A stretch of 35,162 nt of DNA from an uncultured bacterium (GCA_905215755.1 CAJMRE010000021.1:1-35162); one strand, 5' to 3'. Positions 1 to 9,043 are shown, counted from the first letter of the stretch. A program made the numbers and translations. The notes: generated from the sequence alone by a model not told the origin.

Positions 1-269
1 ATGTTGCCGATGCCGACGGTGTCGATGTGGGAGTCGATGGCGATGATCTTGTCGCCCTCGCCCATAAAGCCCATGACGTTGCCCAGGCCGTCGACCTTGA
101 CCTCGTCATAGCCAAGGCTCTCCATCTCGGCCTTGATGCAGGCAACAACCTCACCCTCCTCGCAGGACTCAGAGGGATGGCTAATCATTGCGCGAAGAAA
201 ACGCGTCATATCAGCACGGTGGGACTCAGCAGCAGCCTTGATAGCGTCGAAATCGAGTTCTTTAGCCAT
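1..269 (-). CDS. ygeY: YgeY-family selenium-metabolism-linked hydrolase (partial, N-terminus only)
   Basis: Only the first 89 codons are in the window; the gene runs off the left edge. The start is the ATG at 269-267, preceded on the minus strand by GAAAGG at a normal distance. The visible protein begins MAKELDFDAIKAAAE and contains an N-terminal helical region followed by IAIDSHIDTVG, the first metal-binding segment (H-x-D) of M20-type zinc peptidases and deacylases. Members of this family sit next to YgeX in E. coli and in gut anaerobes, and are taken to hydrolyse an amide or carbamoyl intermediate of purine breakdown. YgeX lies 74 bp upstream in the same direction, so the two are probably co-transcribed. 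Assignment to YgeY rather than another M20 protein rests on the sequence style and the YgeX neighbour. Confidence 0.85.
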   Translation of the reverse strand, partial: MAKELDFDAIKAAAESHRADMTRFLRAMISHPSESCEEGEVVACIKAEMESLGYDEVKVDGLGNVMGFMGEGDKIIAIDSHIDTVGIGN

Positions 270-343
270 TGTTCATAACCTTTCAAACGAAGGAATCTAC
301 CTGTGAGGTGGCGGAGCGATACCTATTTACTCCGCCCCAACGA

Positions 344-1558
344 TTAGCAAGTGGGATATTCGCCTTCCCAAACAATGCGGCGATACTGGTCGGGATCGGT
401 GTCGCCCTCGGTGGAGAAGCAGAGCACGGAGCTCGTCTTGTCCAGGCCGATGAGCTCCTTGAGCTCAGCGTACTCGGGATCGAGCATGAGGGTCTCGACC
501 AGGCCGGTGGTCACTGCGCCGGACTCGCCGGAGATGACGCGCGGGTCGCCCTTCTCGGGAGCGCCCAGGGTGCGCATGCCGCGAGCGGTGACCCAGTCGG
601 GGCAGGACACAAAAGCGGTGGCGTGGTTGCGCAGGATATCCCAGCCCAGAATGTTGGGCTCGCCGCAGCACAGGCCGGCCATGATGGAGGGCATGTCGCC
701 GTCCACGATGCGCGGGTCGCCGTCGCCGGCGGCAGCGCCCTTGTACAGGCAGGCGGCAGGCGCGCACTCGACCACGACGAAGGTGGGCGGGTTATCGGGA
801 TACAGGTTGGTGAAGTAGCCCACCACGGCGCCAGCCAGCGAGCCTACGCCAGCCTGGACAAAGACGTGCGTCGGGCGGTTGATGGCCATCTCGCGCAGCT
901 GCTCGGCAGCCTCGGAAGCCATGGTGCCGTAGCCCTCCATGATCCAAGACGGGATCTTCTCGTAGCCCTCCCAGGCGGTGTCCTGAACGATGACGCCGCG
1001 CTCGCAGGCGTCGGCCTCGGCGGCGGCCATGCGCACGCACTCGTCGTAGTTGACTTCTTCGATGGTCACCGTGGCGCCCTCGGCGGCGATGTTATCAAAG
1101 CGGGGCTTGGTGGAACCCTTGGGCATGTGCACGACGGCCTTCTGGCCCAGCTTGTTGGCAGCCCATGCCACGCCGCGGCCATGGTTGCCGTCGGTGGCGG
1201 TAAAGAAGGTGGCCTGGCCAAAGTCCTTGGCAAGCTGATCGGAGGTCAGGTAATCGAAGGTGCACTCGGCAACGTCCTTGCCGGTCTCGTCGGCAATATA
1301 ATTGGCCATGGCAAACGAACCGCCCAGGACCTTGAAGGCGTTGAGGCCAAAGCGATAGCTCTCGTCCTTAACGCACAGGTTGGACAGGCCCAGGCGCGCA
1401 GCCTGACCGTCCAGGCGGGCAAGCGGAGTAACGGTATATTGAGGGAACGACTGGTGGAAGGCACGGGCCTTCTTCACGTGGTCGAGGCTCATGATTCCCA
1501 AGTGCTTGTCATCGCTCTTGGGCATCGTGTTGCCCGCCCACTGGATCTTATCGGCCAT
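344..1558 (-). CDS. ygeX: 2,3-diaminopropionate ammonia-lyase
   Basis: This 404-residue PLP enzyme of fold type II splits 2,3-diaminopropionate into pyruvate and two ammonia via 2-aminoacrylate. The PLP lysine is K76 in the segment GLNAFKVLGG, as in E. coli YgeX. TATDGNHGRG forms the substrate/carboxylate loop and QAGVGSLAG the glycine-rich phosphate-binding loop. Length agrees with the family (about 400). The ATG at 1558 has AAGGAG 8 nt upstream. In published work on gut purine degraders, ygeX belongs to the gene set needed for anaerobic uric acid breakdown, which fits the ygeY gene just downstream and the ssnA, ygfK and xdhD genes further right. It is separated from those by about 10 kb of accessory genes. 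A YheO-type regulator is divergently transcribed across a 277-bp gap. Confidence 0.95.
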   Translation of the reverse strand: MADKIQWAGNTMPKSDDKHLGIMSLDHVKKARAFHQSFPQYTVTPLARLDGQAARLGLSNLCVKDESYRFGLNAFKVLGGSFAMANYIADETGKDVAECTFDYLTSDQLAKDFGQATFFTATDGNHGRGVAWAANKLGQKAVVHMPKGSTKPRFDNIAAEGATVTIEEVNYDECVRMAAAEADACERGVIVQDTAWEGYEKIPSWIMEGYGTMASEAAEQLREMAINRPTHVFVQAGVGSLAGAVVGYFTNLYPDNPPTFVVVECAPAACLYKGAAAGDGDPRIVDGDMPSIMAGLCCGEPNILGWDILRNHATAFVSCPDWVTARGMRTLGAPEKGDPRVISGESGAVTTGLVETLMLDPEYAELKELIGLDKTSSVLCFSTEGDTDPDQYRRIVWEGEYPTC

Positions 1559-1648
1559 ACGGTGAACTCCTTAAGTCCTCTCTTGCCGGCCCCCGCATAC
1601 GCGTTTCAGCCCGATCCCATTCACACGACTGAACTTTTATGTGGATGC

Positions 1649-1724
1649 CAAACAAAATGTTTGTTAGTAATGTTCTATCACACTTTTTGATTGGTATATC
1701 TAACGAATTGTTTGTTGCCGTAAT
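1649..1724. promoter_or_regulatory. Candidate operator region between ygeX and the divergent PAS/HTH regulator
   Basis: The 277-bp divergent gap is AT-rich compared with its surroundings. It holds a perfect dyad CAAACA-AAA-TGTTTG (1649-1663). It also holds two similar direct repeats, TGTTTGTTAGTAAT (1658-1671) and TGTTTGTTGCCGTAAT (1709-1724), and a further TTGTTTG near 1774. These are the only repeated elements in the gap and could bind the neighbouring regulator. No convincing -35/-10 pair was found for either gene. The function is inferred from position only. Confidence 0.35.
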
Positions 1725-1835
1725 CGGTACTTTTTCGCCGCCGAACGGTCATGAATTGCCTTGTTGATGGATTTGTTTGCGGTCATGTGTGGTTTATGGC
1801 ACAGTGAGCCCAAACTAATTTTTAGGAAGGTACCC

Positions 1836-2489
1836 ATGACCCCCGCACAGATTGAGTTTTACAAGCGCCTCGCACACGGTCTGGCGCTCCAATTTGGCCC
1901 CAACTGCGAAGTCGTCGTCCACGATCTGGAGACCGAGGACGTGGACCACTCCATCGTAGTGATCGAAAACGGCCACGTCAGCGGGCGCAAACTGGGTGAC
2001 GGCCCCAGCCATATCGTGTTTGAGTCCATGCACGAGGGCGCCACCGATGTACACGACCGCGAGCCGTACCTCACTAAAACCACCGACGGTAAGCTGCTCA
2101 AATCGTCGACGATCTTTATCCGCAACGACGAGGGCAAGCCCGTCGGCATTTTGGGCATCAATTTTGACATTACGCTTATGAAGGCTTTTGAGCGCTCGCT
2201 CGATGCCTTTACCGGCACCGGCGGCACGGGCTATACCGAGCCAGAGCCCATTACCAAGAACATCGGCGACCTGCTCGAGGACCTGCTGCACGAGTGCGAG
2301 CAGTTTGTGGGCAAGCCCGCGGCGCTCATGACCAAAGACGAGCGCATTCGTGCCATTGGCTACCTCGACCGTCGCGGCGCCTTCCTCATTTCCAAGTCGA
2401 GCGAGCGCGCCTGCGAGTTCTTTGGCATCTCAAAGTACAGCTTCTATAGCTACCTCAATGAGGCCAAGGCGGCAGCCGGCGACAAGTAG
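1836..2489 (+). CDS. YheO-type PAS domain / helix-turn-helix transcriptional regulator
   Basis: A 217-residue cytoplasmic regulator. Residues 1-115 form a YheO-like PAS sensor domain (VVVHDLETEDVDHSIVVIEN, then SSTIFIRNDEGKPVGILGIN). Residues 160-215 form the matching C-terminal HTH (RAIGYLDRRGAFLI, then FFGISKYSFYSYL). DauR of Pseudomonas, which senses a D-amino-acid-related signal, has the same architecture. The ATG at 1836 was chosen because AGGAAGG lies 6 nt upstream and because this start gives nearly the same length as the paralogue at 21568-22224. It is divergent from ygeX, so it most likely controls ygeX-ygeY. The ligand is unknown; a purine breakdown product or diaminopropionate would fit the context, but this is inference. 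Confidence 0.85.
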   Translation: MTPAQIEFYKRLAHGLALQFGPNCEVVVHDLETEDVDHSIVVIENGHVSGRKLGDGPSHIVFESMHEGATDVHDREPYLTKTTDGKLLKSSTIFIRNDEGKPVGILGINFDITLMKAFERSLDAFTGTGGTGYTEPEPITKNIGDLLEDLLHECEQFVGKPAALMTKDERIRAIGYLDRRGAFLISKSSERACEFFGISKYSFYSYLNEAKAAAGDK

Positions 2490-2572
2490 GCACTCGCCTG
2501 GATTGCCCCTCCCCTTTTGGGCGCGAGTTCTGGAAAGCACGAATCCAAGACCGAGCCGCTTGGGAAGTTCCA

Positions 2573-2578
2573 TATAAT
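2573..2578 (+). promoter_or_regulatory. Consensus -10 hexamer (TATAAT) before the membrane protein gene
   Basis: A perfect TATAAT lies 35 bp upstream of the start at 2613. No good -35 is found at 16-18 bp spacing, so activity may depend on an activator or an extended contact. Confidence 0.45.
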
Positions 2579-2612
2579 CGATGTCATTAGTATTTCGAAA
2601 GGATGGAACAGA

Positions 2613-3599
2613 ATGGCGTTGAGCAAGGCATCATGCACCGGTCGCGGATTGATTCCGGCAATTGGTGGACATGTGCACCACATGTTCGATGAGAGTGAAG
2701 ACGACCTGTTTTCGCTGAGCCTTGACGACGTGATGGATGATCGCCCGTGGACCGCCGACGAACTCATGGGCGGCGGCGCTCGCCCGTCAAGCCCCAATCC
2801 CGCACTTGCGCCTAAGACCGCATCTGCGCCGACTCCTGCGCAGTCGCCTGTTTCGACGCCCGCGCCTACGCCCGCACCCACTTCGGCGCCCACGCCCGCT
2901 CCCCGCCCCGCAAGCGACCCGTCCGAGACGGCGGCATTTCTCGCAGCAGCGACGCAGGGCAAATCGGCCGACAGCACCGTTATGTACAGCGCCCAGCAGT
3001 TGCCTGTTCCTGCGGCACGCAAGCCTCCGGTCGCAAGGCTCGATGAGCCCGTTGCCCGTCAGGTTGCCTACGATTCCTGGGCCGCAGCCGATCTGGATGA
3101 GACCTCTACCGGCATGCCGGCGCTCGACGTTCCAGTTAACCCGCTTTTTGCCGCCAACACGAGCGCCGCAGACTATGAGGGCGGTACGGCATATTCCGAT
3201 TATTCCGATGGCTATGCTGGCAACGGTCGCATCGAGACAGAGGATTATGGCACCGCATCGAGCGATTATCCCAACGATCCGTACGCTGCCACGCCTGCAC
3301 CGGAATATGACCCGGAGGCCGCGTCCGCGCCGGCGTATACCAAAAGCACGGGCGAAGAGCGCTTCGCCGATTATTACGCCGAGGAAAAGGCACTGCGTTT
3401 CTCGGAATTTCCGCAGGCAGTCAAGGTTGCCTTTATCGCCATTGTCATTGCCCTGCTCGGCGTCATTGCGTTTGAGGGATTCCAGCTGTTCCGCGGCCCC
3501 ACCCAAGCGGAGTCGGAGACCCAGCAAAAAGAGGACGATAACCAGTACCTGGACATCAACACCCTCAAGGGCGACCCCAACGACGGAGACGACGAGTAA
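2613..3599 (+). CDS. Pro/Ala-rich single-pass membrane protein, unknown function
   Basis: A 328-residue protein not assigned to a family. An acidic N-terminal part (ESEDDLFSLSLDDVMDD) is followed by a low-complexity Pro/Ala/Ser/Thr stretch at roughly residues 65-105, then a Tyr/Asp/Ala-rich region with repeated YSDY and DYG-like pieces. One strong transmembrane helix follows near residues 273-293 (VKVAFIAIVIALLGVIAF), then an acidic tail of about 35 residues ending DDGDDE. There is no N-terminal signal peptide, so the long N-terminal region is probably cytoplasmic and the acidic tail outside. The start at 2613 follows AAAGGA by about 10 nt. TATAAT at 2573-2578 is a good -10 hexamer for it, but the -35 is weak. 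A later ATG at 2682 lacks a ribosome site. Confidence 0.65.
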   Translation: MALSKASCTGRGLIPAIGGHVHHMFDESEDDLFSLSLDDVMDDRPWTADELMGGGARPSSPNPALAPKTASAPTPAQSPVSTPAPTPAPTSAPTPAPRPASDPSETAAFLAAATQGKSADSTVMYSAQQLPVPAARKPPVARLDEPVARQVAYDSWAAADLDETSTGMPALDVPVNPLFAANTSAADYEGGTAYSDYSDGYAGNGRIETEDYGTASSDYPNDPYAATPAPEYDPEAASAPAYTKSTGEERFADYYAEEKALRFSEFPQAVKVAFIAIVIALLGVIAFEGFQLFRGPTQAESETQQKEDDNQYLDINTLKGDPNDGDDE

Positions 3600-3700
3600 C
3601 AGATGCCGAAAACTGAGGGCCGTAAACCAAATCAAGCGACTCGCGGGATTGTGGGGGCGTAGACGGGCGAATGGGCCATCGACGATTTTGAGCTGGCAAG

Positions 3701-3723
3701 GGCCGGGAATTAGATTCCCGGCC
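3701..3723. terminator. Strong hairpin between convergent genes
   Basis: A perfect 10-bp stem, GGCCGGGAAT / ATTCCCGGCC, with a 3-nt loop lies between the end of the membrane protein gene (3599) and the end of the convergent DUF262 gene (3730). There is no T-tract on either side, so it may act with a helper factor or mainly protect 3' ends. Confidence 0.5.
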
Positions 3724-3729
3724 TTCAAC

Positions 3730-5853
3730 CTAGCACTGCTTTATGAGATCGAGCACCGCAGGAATGTCATCGGCGTTCCGAAGCGCAACGTAAGTGGGTA
3801 AGCCCGGGCCAAATCCGCCCTGTGCGCGTTTGTCCTGACACATGTCCTCTGGATCAATTAGGTCGTCCACGCTCTTTGCCAGGCCAACGGCGATCCAACC
3901 ACCGTTGCTGGTCCTGCCTTCTAACACGGCATGCAGTTTTCGCTTGCCCGACCTGAAGCCTACATAGTACTTAGCTATGTAGGACTCCCACGAAGGGTTA
4001 CCACTCAGAACGGACTCGCGCACCTCATCGAAAAGCTTCTGGTTGAGCCCACCTTCGGCAAAGGTGGGGTGATTCTCCTGCAGAGTCCAGATAGGAGCCT
4101 CATCAGACTCCCCGCGAGAAGGACGGTACTTGTCGACGACGTCTGCCGGAAGGTCGGGATATTTCCATATCTCACACGCCTCTTTCGCCAGCTCGTCCGC
4201 GCGCTGTCCAATCTCTTCCTCACCCCATTTTTCACGCGAGGCGATCGACTTGTTCAGGTAGAGCGGACTGCACTTAAATCCGACGTCAGGCAGATTGAGC
4301 TTGTCCGAGAACGACCGGTTTGAGTACTCCTGGTTGTAGCCCGTCAGCGTAAGATTTCCCAAGTTGTTGCACAGCCTGTCGTGGACGTCTTCCCAGTTCT
4401 CACCAAGCGATTCCTTCCAGCCGTGCTCATCATCGATCGTCTGGGGCATGATGTGCTCGATCTGGTAATCGTCGGCTGAGATGGACTCCTTCGGGTGGTG
4501 CCAGTTCTCCATGCGTTCCAGGTAATAGCGCTTTTTAGAGAAGCGGTTGTAGCAGTCACGCGTCTTAAACTCCTCGACAAAATGCTCGTCTGTCGGAAAG
4601 TATGCGGTCATACCGCTGCTGTGGATAAGGAGCATCGCCGTAACGTACTCCTCGATATCGTCCTGCTGCTCGAGATTGCGATACATGCCGGCAAAGAAAT
4701 TATTTAGGCCCGTGGTAAGTCTGCCGCAAACCGCTCGCCTGAACAGAAACGACTCGATAGTCTCGCAGATACGTAAAAACGCATTGCGGTCTAGTCCATT
4801 CCCCTCGTAAACCGAATAAAGCAACATTAAGAGGGGCCTTATCTGCTTCACATCGAGGCTTACGATTCTGCCGAACACTCGGCGCAGTCCGTCGTCCTTC
4901 TCCTTACCAAGGAACAGACTGGCGTATCTATGTGCATACCCTCGCAGCTCCTTAAGCAGGCCCTCGGTGTCACCATCGTAGTCGTCGGCGAAATAGCGCT
5001 TAAACTCGTAGTAGGCCTCGTTCTCCTTCGGCATCCTATTGGGAACTTTAAGCCACAGCCAGTACCAGATAAATGCATTGAACTCGTCCTCGCCGCCTTT
5101 TCCGAACAAGCACTCGAGTGGATGCCAATAACCCTCATAAAGATTGGTCTGTTCGTCGTTGGGAAGCGACATTAGAACGTAGTTACGGATGAGGTCAATG
5201 GGCGTGAGCGGCTTGCCCTTGGAGTTCATGGACTCAAATATGAGCTGGGCATTATCAACGCCAGCGGTGAGCTTAGTGTCGATGACCTGCACGCGGTTTA
5301 GCCCCGCCCAAAGCCTTGCAGGGTCGAATGATTTCCCGTGCATCTTTTCACGGAAGAACGCATGGTTTTCGACAATGCGATCCGATTTTTCATCTGGCAC
5401 GGGAGCCCCAGACACGATGGAGAACAGCGTCTCTTTATCGTCCTGCGAGAGCACCAGCTTGTAGCGTGCCAGACCGTTGTAGTCGTCATCGTTAAAGAGG
5501 TAATTTTTCCTCAGCGCCGAGATTTTGAGGTCGCCAAGGAAGCCAGCCTTGTCGGGGTTGCTCTCCAAATAGTCAGCCAAAGCTGCAATCATCAACGAAA
5601 ACGTCGTCATGCGCTGCTGTCCGTCAATCAGAAGCACGCGCGAAATGCTCGTGGCAGAGCTCTCGGACTCGGGGATATAAAGCATTGACCCCACGAAGTG
5701 CGATACGCCATCACGACCCGCTCGCATGACGTCATCCCAAAGCACCTCGCACTCTTTTACACTCCACGAGTAAATTCGCTGGTACACGGGAATGACGAAC
5801 TGCATCTTCGCCACGCCCATAAGGTCGAGTAGATTTGCCTCGGTTGCTTTCAT
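3730..5853 (-). CDS. GmrSD-like DUF262 / DUF1524 (HNH) restriction-type protein
   Basis: A 707-residue protein with the fused GmrS-GmrD layout of type IV restriction enzymes, which cut modified (for example glucosylated hydroxymethylcytosine) phage DNA. The DUF262 domain begins with IPVYQRIYSW (residues 21-30) and carries DGQQRMTTF (77-85), the ParB-like nucleotide-binding motif. The DUF1524 nuclease domain has EHIMPQ (466-471) followed by LGNLTLTGYNQEYSN (498-512), the His-Me/HNH core. The last 130 or so residues form a separate domain resembling DUF5655-type tails often found on such proteins. All expected catalytic residues appear present. The ATG at 5853 follows AGGAGA. It is a stand-alone gene, consistent with a single-gene defence module. 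The modified base or phage it recognises cannot be read from sequence. Confidence 0.85.
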   Translation of the reverse strand: MKATEANLLDLMGVAKMQFVIPVYQRIYSWSVKECEVLWDDVMRAGRDGVSHFVGSMLYIPESESSATSISRVLLIDGQQRMTTFSLMIAALADYLESNPDKAGFLGDLKISALRKNYLFNDDDYNGLARYKLVLSQDDKETLFSIVSGAPVPDEKSDRIVENHAFFREKMHGKSFDPARLWAGLNRVQVIDTKLTAGVDNAQLIFESMNSKGKPLTPIDLIRNYVLMSLPNDEQTNLYEGYWHPLECLFGKGGEDEFNAFIWYWLWLKVPNRMPKENEAYYEFKRYFADDYDGDTEGLLKELRGYAHRYASLFLGKEKDDGLRRVFGRIVSLDVKQIRPLLMLLYSVYEGNGLDRNAFLRICETIESFLFRRAVCGRLTTGLNNFFAGMYRNLEQQDDIEEYVTAMLLIHSSGMTAYFPTDEHFVEEFKTRDCYNRFSKKRYYLERMENWHHPKESISADDYQIEHIMPQTIDDEHGWKESLGENWEDVHDRLCNNLGNLTLTGYNQEYSNRSFSDKLNLPDVGFKCSPLYLNKSIASREKWGEEEIGQRADELAKEACEIWKYPDLPADVVDKYRPSRGESDEAPIWTLQENHPTFAEGGLNQKLFDEVRESVLSGNPSWESYIAKYYVGFRSGKRKLHAVLEGRTSNGGWIAVGLAKSVDDLIDPEDMCQDKRAQGGFGPGLPTYVALRNADDIPAVLDLIKQC

Positions 5854-6305
5854 TTGCGGTTGTCTCCTCTTTCTTGTTTACGCCGTTTGCAGTCAGTCCC
5901 CCACTGAGCGGAGGGTGCCAAAGACGAGAGCATCGAAGCACAGAAGCAACCGGGATGCTCATATCGTTAGATTTTACAACGCAAGCAAACGCTTACGCCG
6001 TCAGGGTGGCGCGCGATCGCTGCGCGCCACTCCCCAAAATCATACGATGTCAAAAGACTGACACTTGTGTATGCCTTTTGACATTGCCACGGACTTACGG
6101 GTTTCTTGTCTCATATGCCAAGAGCGGATATCTAGATCGCTGCCCCTCCCGCCCAAAGGAGCTCGACAAGAACTGATCGAAGGGCAAATCAGACATCGAG
6201 CAAGTCGCCGACATGCTCATCGCGCCTCGCAAAAAGATGGGCAAACACGGGACCATCTTAAGCGGTGGCGATGATGACACGGAATTGCAGCCGAATCGCC
6301 CCGAC
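5854..6305. other. 452-bp gap with two long inverted repeats and a coding-like remnant
   Basis: The gap contains a GC-rich hairpin GTGGCGCGC / GCGCGCCAC at 6006-6030 (9-bp arms, 7-nt loop). It also contains a perfect 10-bp dyad ATGTCAAAAG / CTTTTGACAT at 6047-6056 and 6075-6084. Either could end transcription from the 787-residue gene (minus strand, stop at 6306) or regulate the DUF262 gene. Plus-strand 6178-6300 reads as a plausible protein fragment (GKSDIEQVADMLIAPRKK...) with no matching start, possibly a decayed gene. Confidence 0.4.
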
Positions 6306-8669
6306 CTATTCGCCACCCGATGCTGGCAAGCTGTTGAGCGGCTCGCTCTCACCGGCGGCACCAAGGCGCTTCTGCATCTTCTCGATCTGCTTAAGGGTCG
6401 AAGTCAAATACCCAAGACCCTTCTTCAACTGCTTAAGCAACCTGCCATTCCTGCGGTCCCCCTTTCCATTCTCCTTCTCGACATCCTCCTCAACACCAGC
6501 GATGCTGCGCTGCACGGCCTCGGCCGCCTTCTGCACCAAAATGGCTCCCTCATGCGGGCAGCGGTCAGTTGCCACATCAAGAAATGCGAGAAGCCTTGAG
6601 CATTCAACGAGCACGAACTGCGCATAGTCCTCCCCCATCGACGCCGCCAGGGCAACGCCGCTAGAACCCAAAAGGCCAAACGCAGCGCCGCCGCCAGCAA
6701 TTAAAGCGGTGCCACCGGCCATGCCCATGCCGCCGGCGGCCAAGGCGCCGCCGCCAGCAGCAGCAAGACTCGCATTGACGAGCGCAGCCCCGTGAAGGCC
6801 GACAAACGAGCCTCCAAAGATACCGACAGCAATATCCGGAGCCAATGCCGCGGCCACTCCTCCTGTGCCCAGGGCCGCCGCCACGGCAATGGCGCCGCCT
6901 ACCAAGACCTTTGGCAATGTACCTGAGAGCTCACGGATATGCGCCCCGCATTGCTTCTCTAGGGAACGCACGGCGTCCAAATCAACCGCGTCTTGTCTCC
7001 TGGGAAATTCATCTTTAACCCAAGCCCCGCTCCCCTTCAAACCTTTGTATTCCTTCTTCTCTTCATCTCCTATCTGGAAATAGGGGCGAAACTCAACCAG
7101 CTCCTGAGCGATCAGCAAGGCGCGCACCTTGCCGCCTCGCTGCCGCGAAATAGCCTCAAGGGCTCCGTACGCATCTTCCTCGCTCAAAAAATAGCCGTCT
7201 GCATCAATGCCTAGGCCATCCGTGACCGAATCCTGCCACGCGCGGGCCCAGCTCCTCTTTTGCCCTTTGCGCACTTCGTTCTTCTCGTTCCCGCAGTCGT
7301 AGTTGATGGCGGCAAGCTTCAGCGAGAAGGCAATCCTCGTCGTCTCTCTATCTAGGCTATAAAAGTGGAATCCATCGAAGATATCCTGGCGGCGCCTGGC
7401 GCGCTCAGTCCAAGCCTCGGACATTTCCTCCGCCATATAGCCCCAGTCGGCATGGAGTGCAAACGCAAGGCGTCCAACTCCAACGTAGTTTATTCGCAAG
7501 AAGAACTTCTGGGCGAACACGACCTTGTTCCCCTCGCATTCGATACCCGCCCTGACCGCCGCCGTCGCCAGATTCGCCAGAACGAACGAAGTACTCGAAA
7601 CCGTGACCATGCGAGTGAGGGCCCTGCTGTTGTAGGGCATGAAATGCGAAGCCTTGAGCTTGCGCAAGCCGGAGACATCACTCACTTCGCAACGTTCTAG
7701 CTCGGCCTTGAGCCTTGAAAGCATGTAGAGACAACGAACGATAACCTCGTTGGCCACGACTGCTGGCACCTGGCTTAAAGCTTGATCGAAAAGACCGACT
7801 TCCGTCCGAAGGTCGAAGCGAATGGGCTTGCCGTCCTCGGTTTTGAACGCCGTTCCGTTAAACAGCTTTGAGATCCATTGCTGAATGCGAATATCCTTGC
7901 CCTTATAGGCAATCCGCATGTCTTGAAAAACAGGCAGGGAGGAGAGCTCCTTTAGCAGGGACAGCACAACGCCGGGAATACCCGTCCCCTTACCGGGGTT
8001 TGAACTAGACCCCGCCATGTCGCTCACGAGATGCATTGCCCAGAACAGAGTGCCAAACGCGATCTTCTCTGGAACGTTCCTGCCTATAAGAGGGCGGTCA
8101 GGATCGAAGGCGGCGGCAGGCAGGTCAAAGGCGACAAACCGGCCGGCCGTATCGGTGCCATAGCCTTTGCACGTGAATTGCGAGAGGATCGAACACGCAA
8201 GGCCAACCAAGCTCGGGTGGTGCGAGAAATCCCGCAGATGATGTTGGAGCCCGCCGCCAAACTCGGCAGTCAGCTTGTCCGCGGCAAGAGGAAACCCTTT
8301 CTCTAGAAAGCGAATAGCGTCTTCTAGAGTTGCATCCGCCTTTGTCATACCCGCAGACTTGGCAATCGTAAGAACGAATTTGCCAACCTTCTCGTCGCCC
8401 CACTCTTTGGCACCCTCTAGGTTGAAGTCTTTCTGCCACAGGATATTCAACGCGCCCGTGAGGAGCCCGCTAACGGCTGCAAGTTCATAGTCGAGCTTCG
8501 TAGCCTTTTCAGCCCGAGGGTCAAAATCAAAGAGGACCTCCTCCCCATCGGGAGCGTCCTTAAAACCAACCAGCACGGCGCTACCGTTCAGCGGCACAGA
8601 TGCAACTTTGGGCAGTTGAGGCATGGTGTAAACTATCTCGCCGCCACTAAAAACAAGTTCGTCTGCCAT
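6306..8669 (-). CDS. Unrecognised 787-residue protein with His/Asp motifs and a glycine-rich membrane segment
   Basis: I do not recognise this family. The start at 8669 (MADELVFSGG) is chosen over an upstream in-frame ATG at 8711 because AGGAGG lies about 8 nt before it. The N-terminal third carries HHLRDFSHH at residues 143-151 and WAMHLVSDMAGSS at 210-222. These His/Asp-rich helices look like metal or active-site motifs. Residues 586-681 are a long Gly/Ala-rich hydrophobic stretch resembling the membrane-inserting glycine-zipper segment of pore-forming or phage-effector-like proteins. A charged, probably coiled-coil, tail follows (residues about 715-775). There is no signal peptide. The exonuclease and the small ORF upstream are in the same direction with short gaps, so the three may be one unit. 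Location beside a GmrSD-like gene makes a defence or toxin role possible; that is inference. Confidence 0.7.
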   Translation of the reverse strand: MADELVFSGGEIVYTMPQLPKVASVPLNGSAVLVGFKDAPDGEEVLFDFDPRAEKATKLDYELAAVSGLLTGALNILWQKDFNLEGAKEWGDEKVGKFVLTIAKSAGMTKADATLEDAIRFLEKGFPLAADKLTAEFGGGLQHHLRDFSHHPSLVGLACSILSQFTCKGYGTDTAGRFVAFDLPAAAFDPDRPLIGRNVPEKIAFGTLFWAMHLVSDMAGSSSNPGKGTGIPGVVLSLLKELSSLPVFQDMRIAYKGKDIRIQQWISKLFNGTAFKTEDGKPIRFDLRTEVGLFDQALSQVPAVVANEVIVRCLYMLSRLKAELERCEVSDVSGLRKLKASHFMPYNSRALTRMVTVSSTSFVLANLATAAVRAGIECEGNKVVFAQKFFLRINYVGVGRLAFALHADWGYMAEEMSEAWTERARRRQDIFDGFHFYSLDRETTRIAFSLKLAAINYDCGNEKNEVRKGQKRSWARAWQDSVTDGLGIDADGYFLSEEDAYGALEAISRQRGGKVRALLIAQELVEFRPYFQIGDEEKKEYKGLKGSGAWVKDEFPRRQDAVDLDAVRSLEKQCGAHIRELSGTLPKVLVGGAIAVAAALGTGGVAAALAPDIAVGIFGGSFVGLHGAALVNASLAAAGGGALAAGGMGMAGGTALIAGGGAAFGLLGSSGVALAASMGEDYAQFVLVECSRLLAFLDVATDRCPHEGAILVQKAAEAVQRSIAGVEEDVEKENGKGDRRNGRLLKQLKKGLGYLTSTLKQIEKMQKRLGAAGESEPLNSLPASGGE

Positions 8670-8734
8670 ACCGGCTTCCTCCTGCAAACGCGTAAAACTA
8701 GATTGCTCCACGCCGCCAAATCCCTCTCGTAGAA

Positions 8735-9039
8735 CTACTCGATAATCTCGATGATGCAGTTGCTCAGAACCTCGTCGGAACTGTTCACCTCTGGCAGCCT
8801 GTACGCCTCATTGTGAACGATAACGCGCGCAGCGTCACGGGTCTATGCCTGCCCATCCAGCGAATCATGTTAGCAAGCCGTTCTTCGACAATGGATGCCA
8901 TCTCGGTGTCCATACTCTTGACCTGCCTGGTCTCGGCGGGCGTCAGCGTGTCCTTGAATAGCATCTCAAGCACAGCCCTCTGATGCTGATTCTGGAATCC
9001 TTCCCGCAACCATTCCTTCTGCTTACGCCCAATGGGCAC
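8735..9039 (-). pseudogene. Small ORF, apparently frameshifted, between exonuclease and 787-residue protein
   Basis: The ORF starts at a GTG at 9039, 4 nt after the exonuclease stop and behind GAAGGTAGGCGG, so it is probably translationally coupled. It reads MPIGRKQKEWLREGF... in one frame for about 66 residues to MGRHR (near 8842). After that the original frame turns unconvincing and stops at 8785. The overlapping frame instead continues with a protein-like RDAARVIVHNEAYRLPEV... to a TAG at 8737-8735. Joining the two gives about 100 residues and places the stop 65 bp before the next start. A one-base insertion, a two-base loss or a -1 ribosomal shift would link them; no classic slippery heptamer is visible at the join. 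The family is not recognised. A sequencing error is possible. Confidence 0.5.
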
Positions 9040-9043
9040 CCGC

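Noticed and set aside
2787..3728. Minus-strand open frame of 313 codons opposite the Pro/Ala-rich protein
   Set aside because: Arg/Cys/Gly-rich mirror translation without a start signal; the plus strand has a ribosome site, a TATAAT element and a clean membrane helix.
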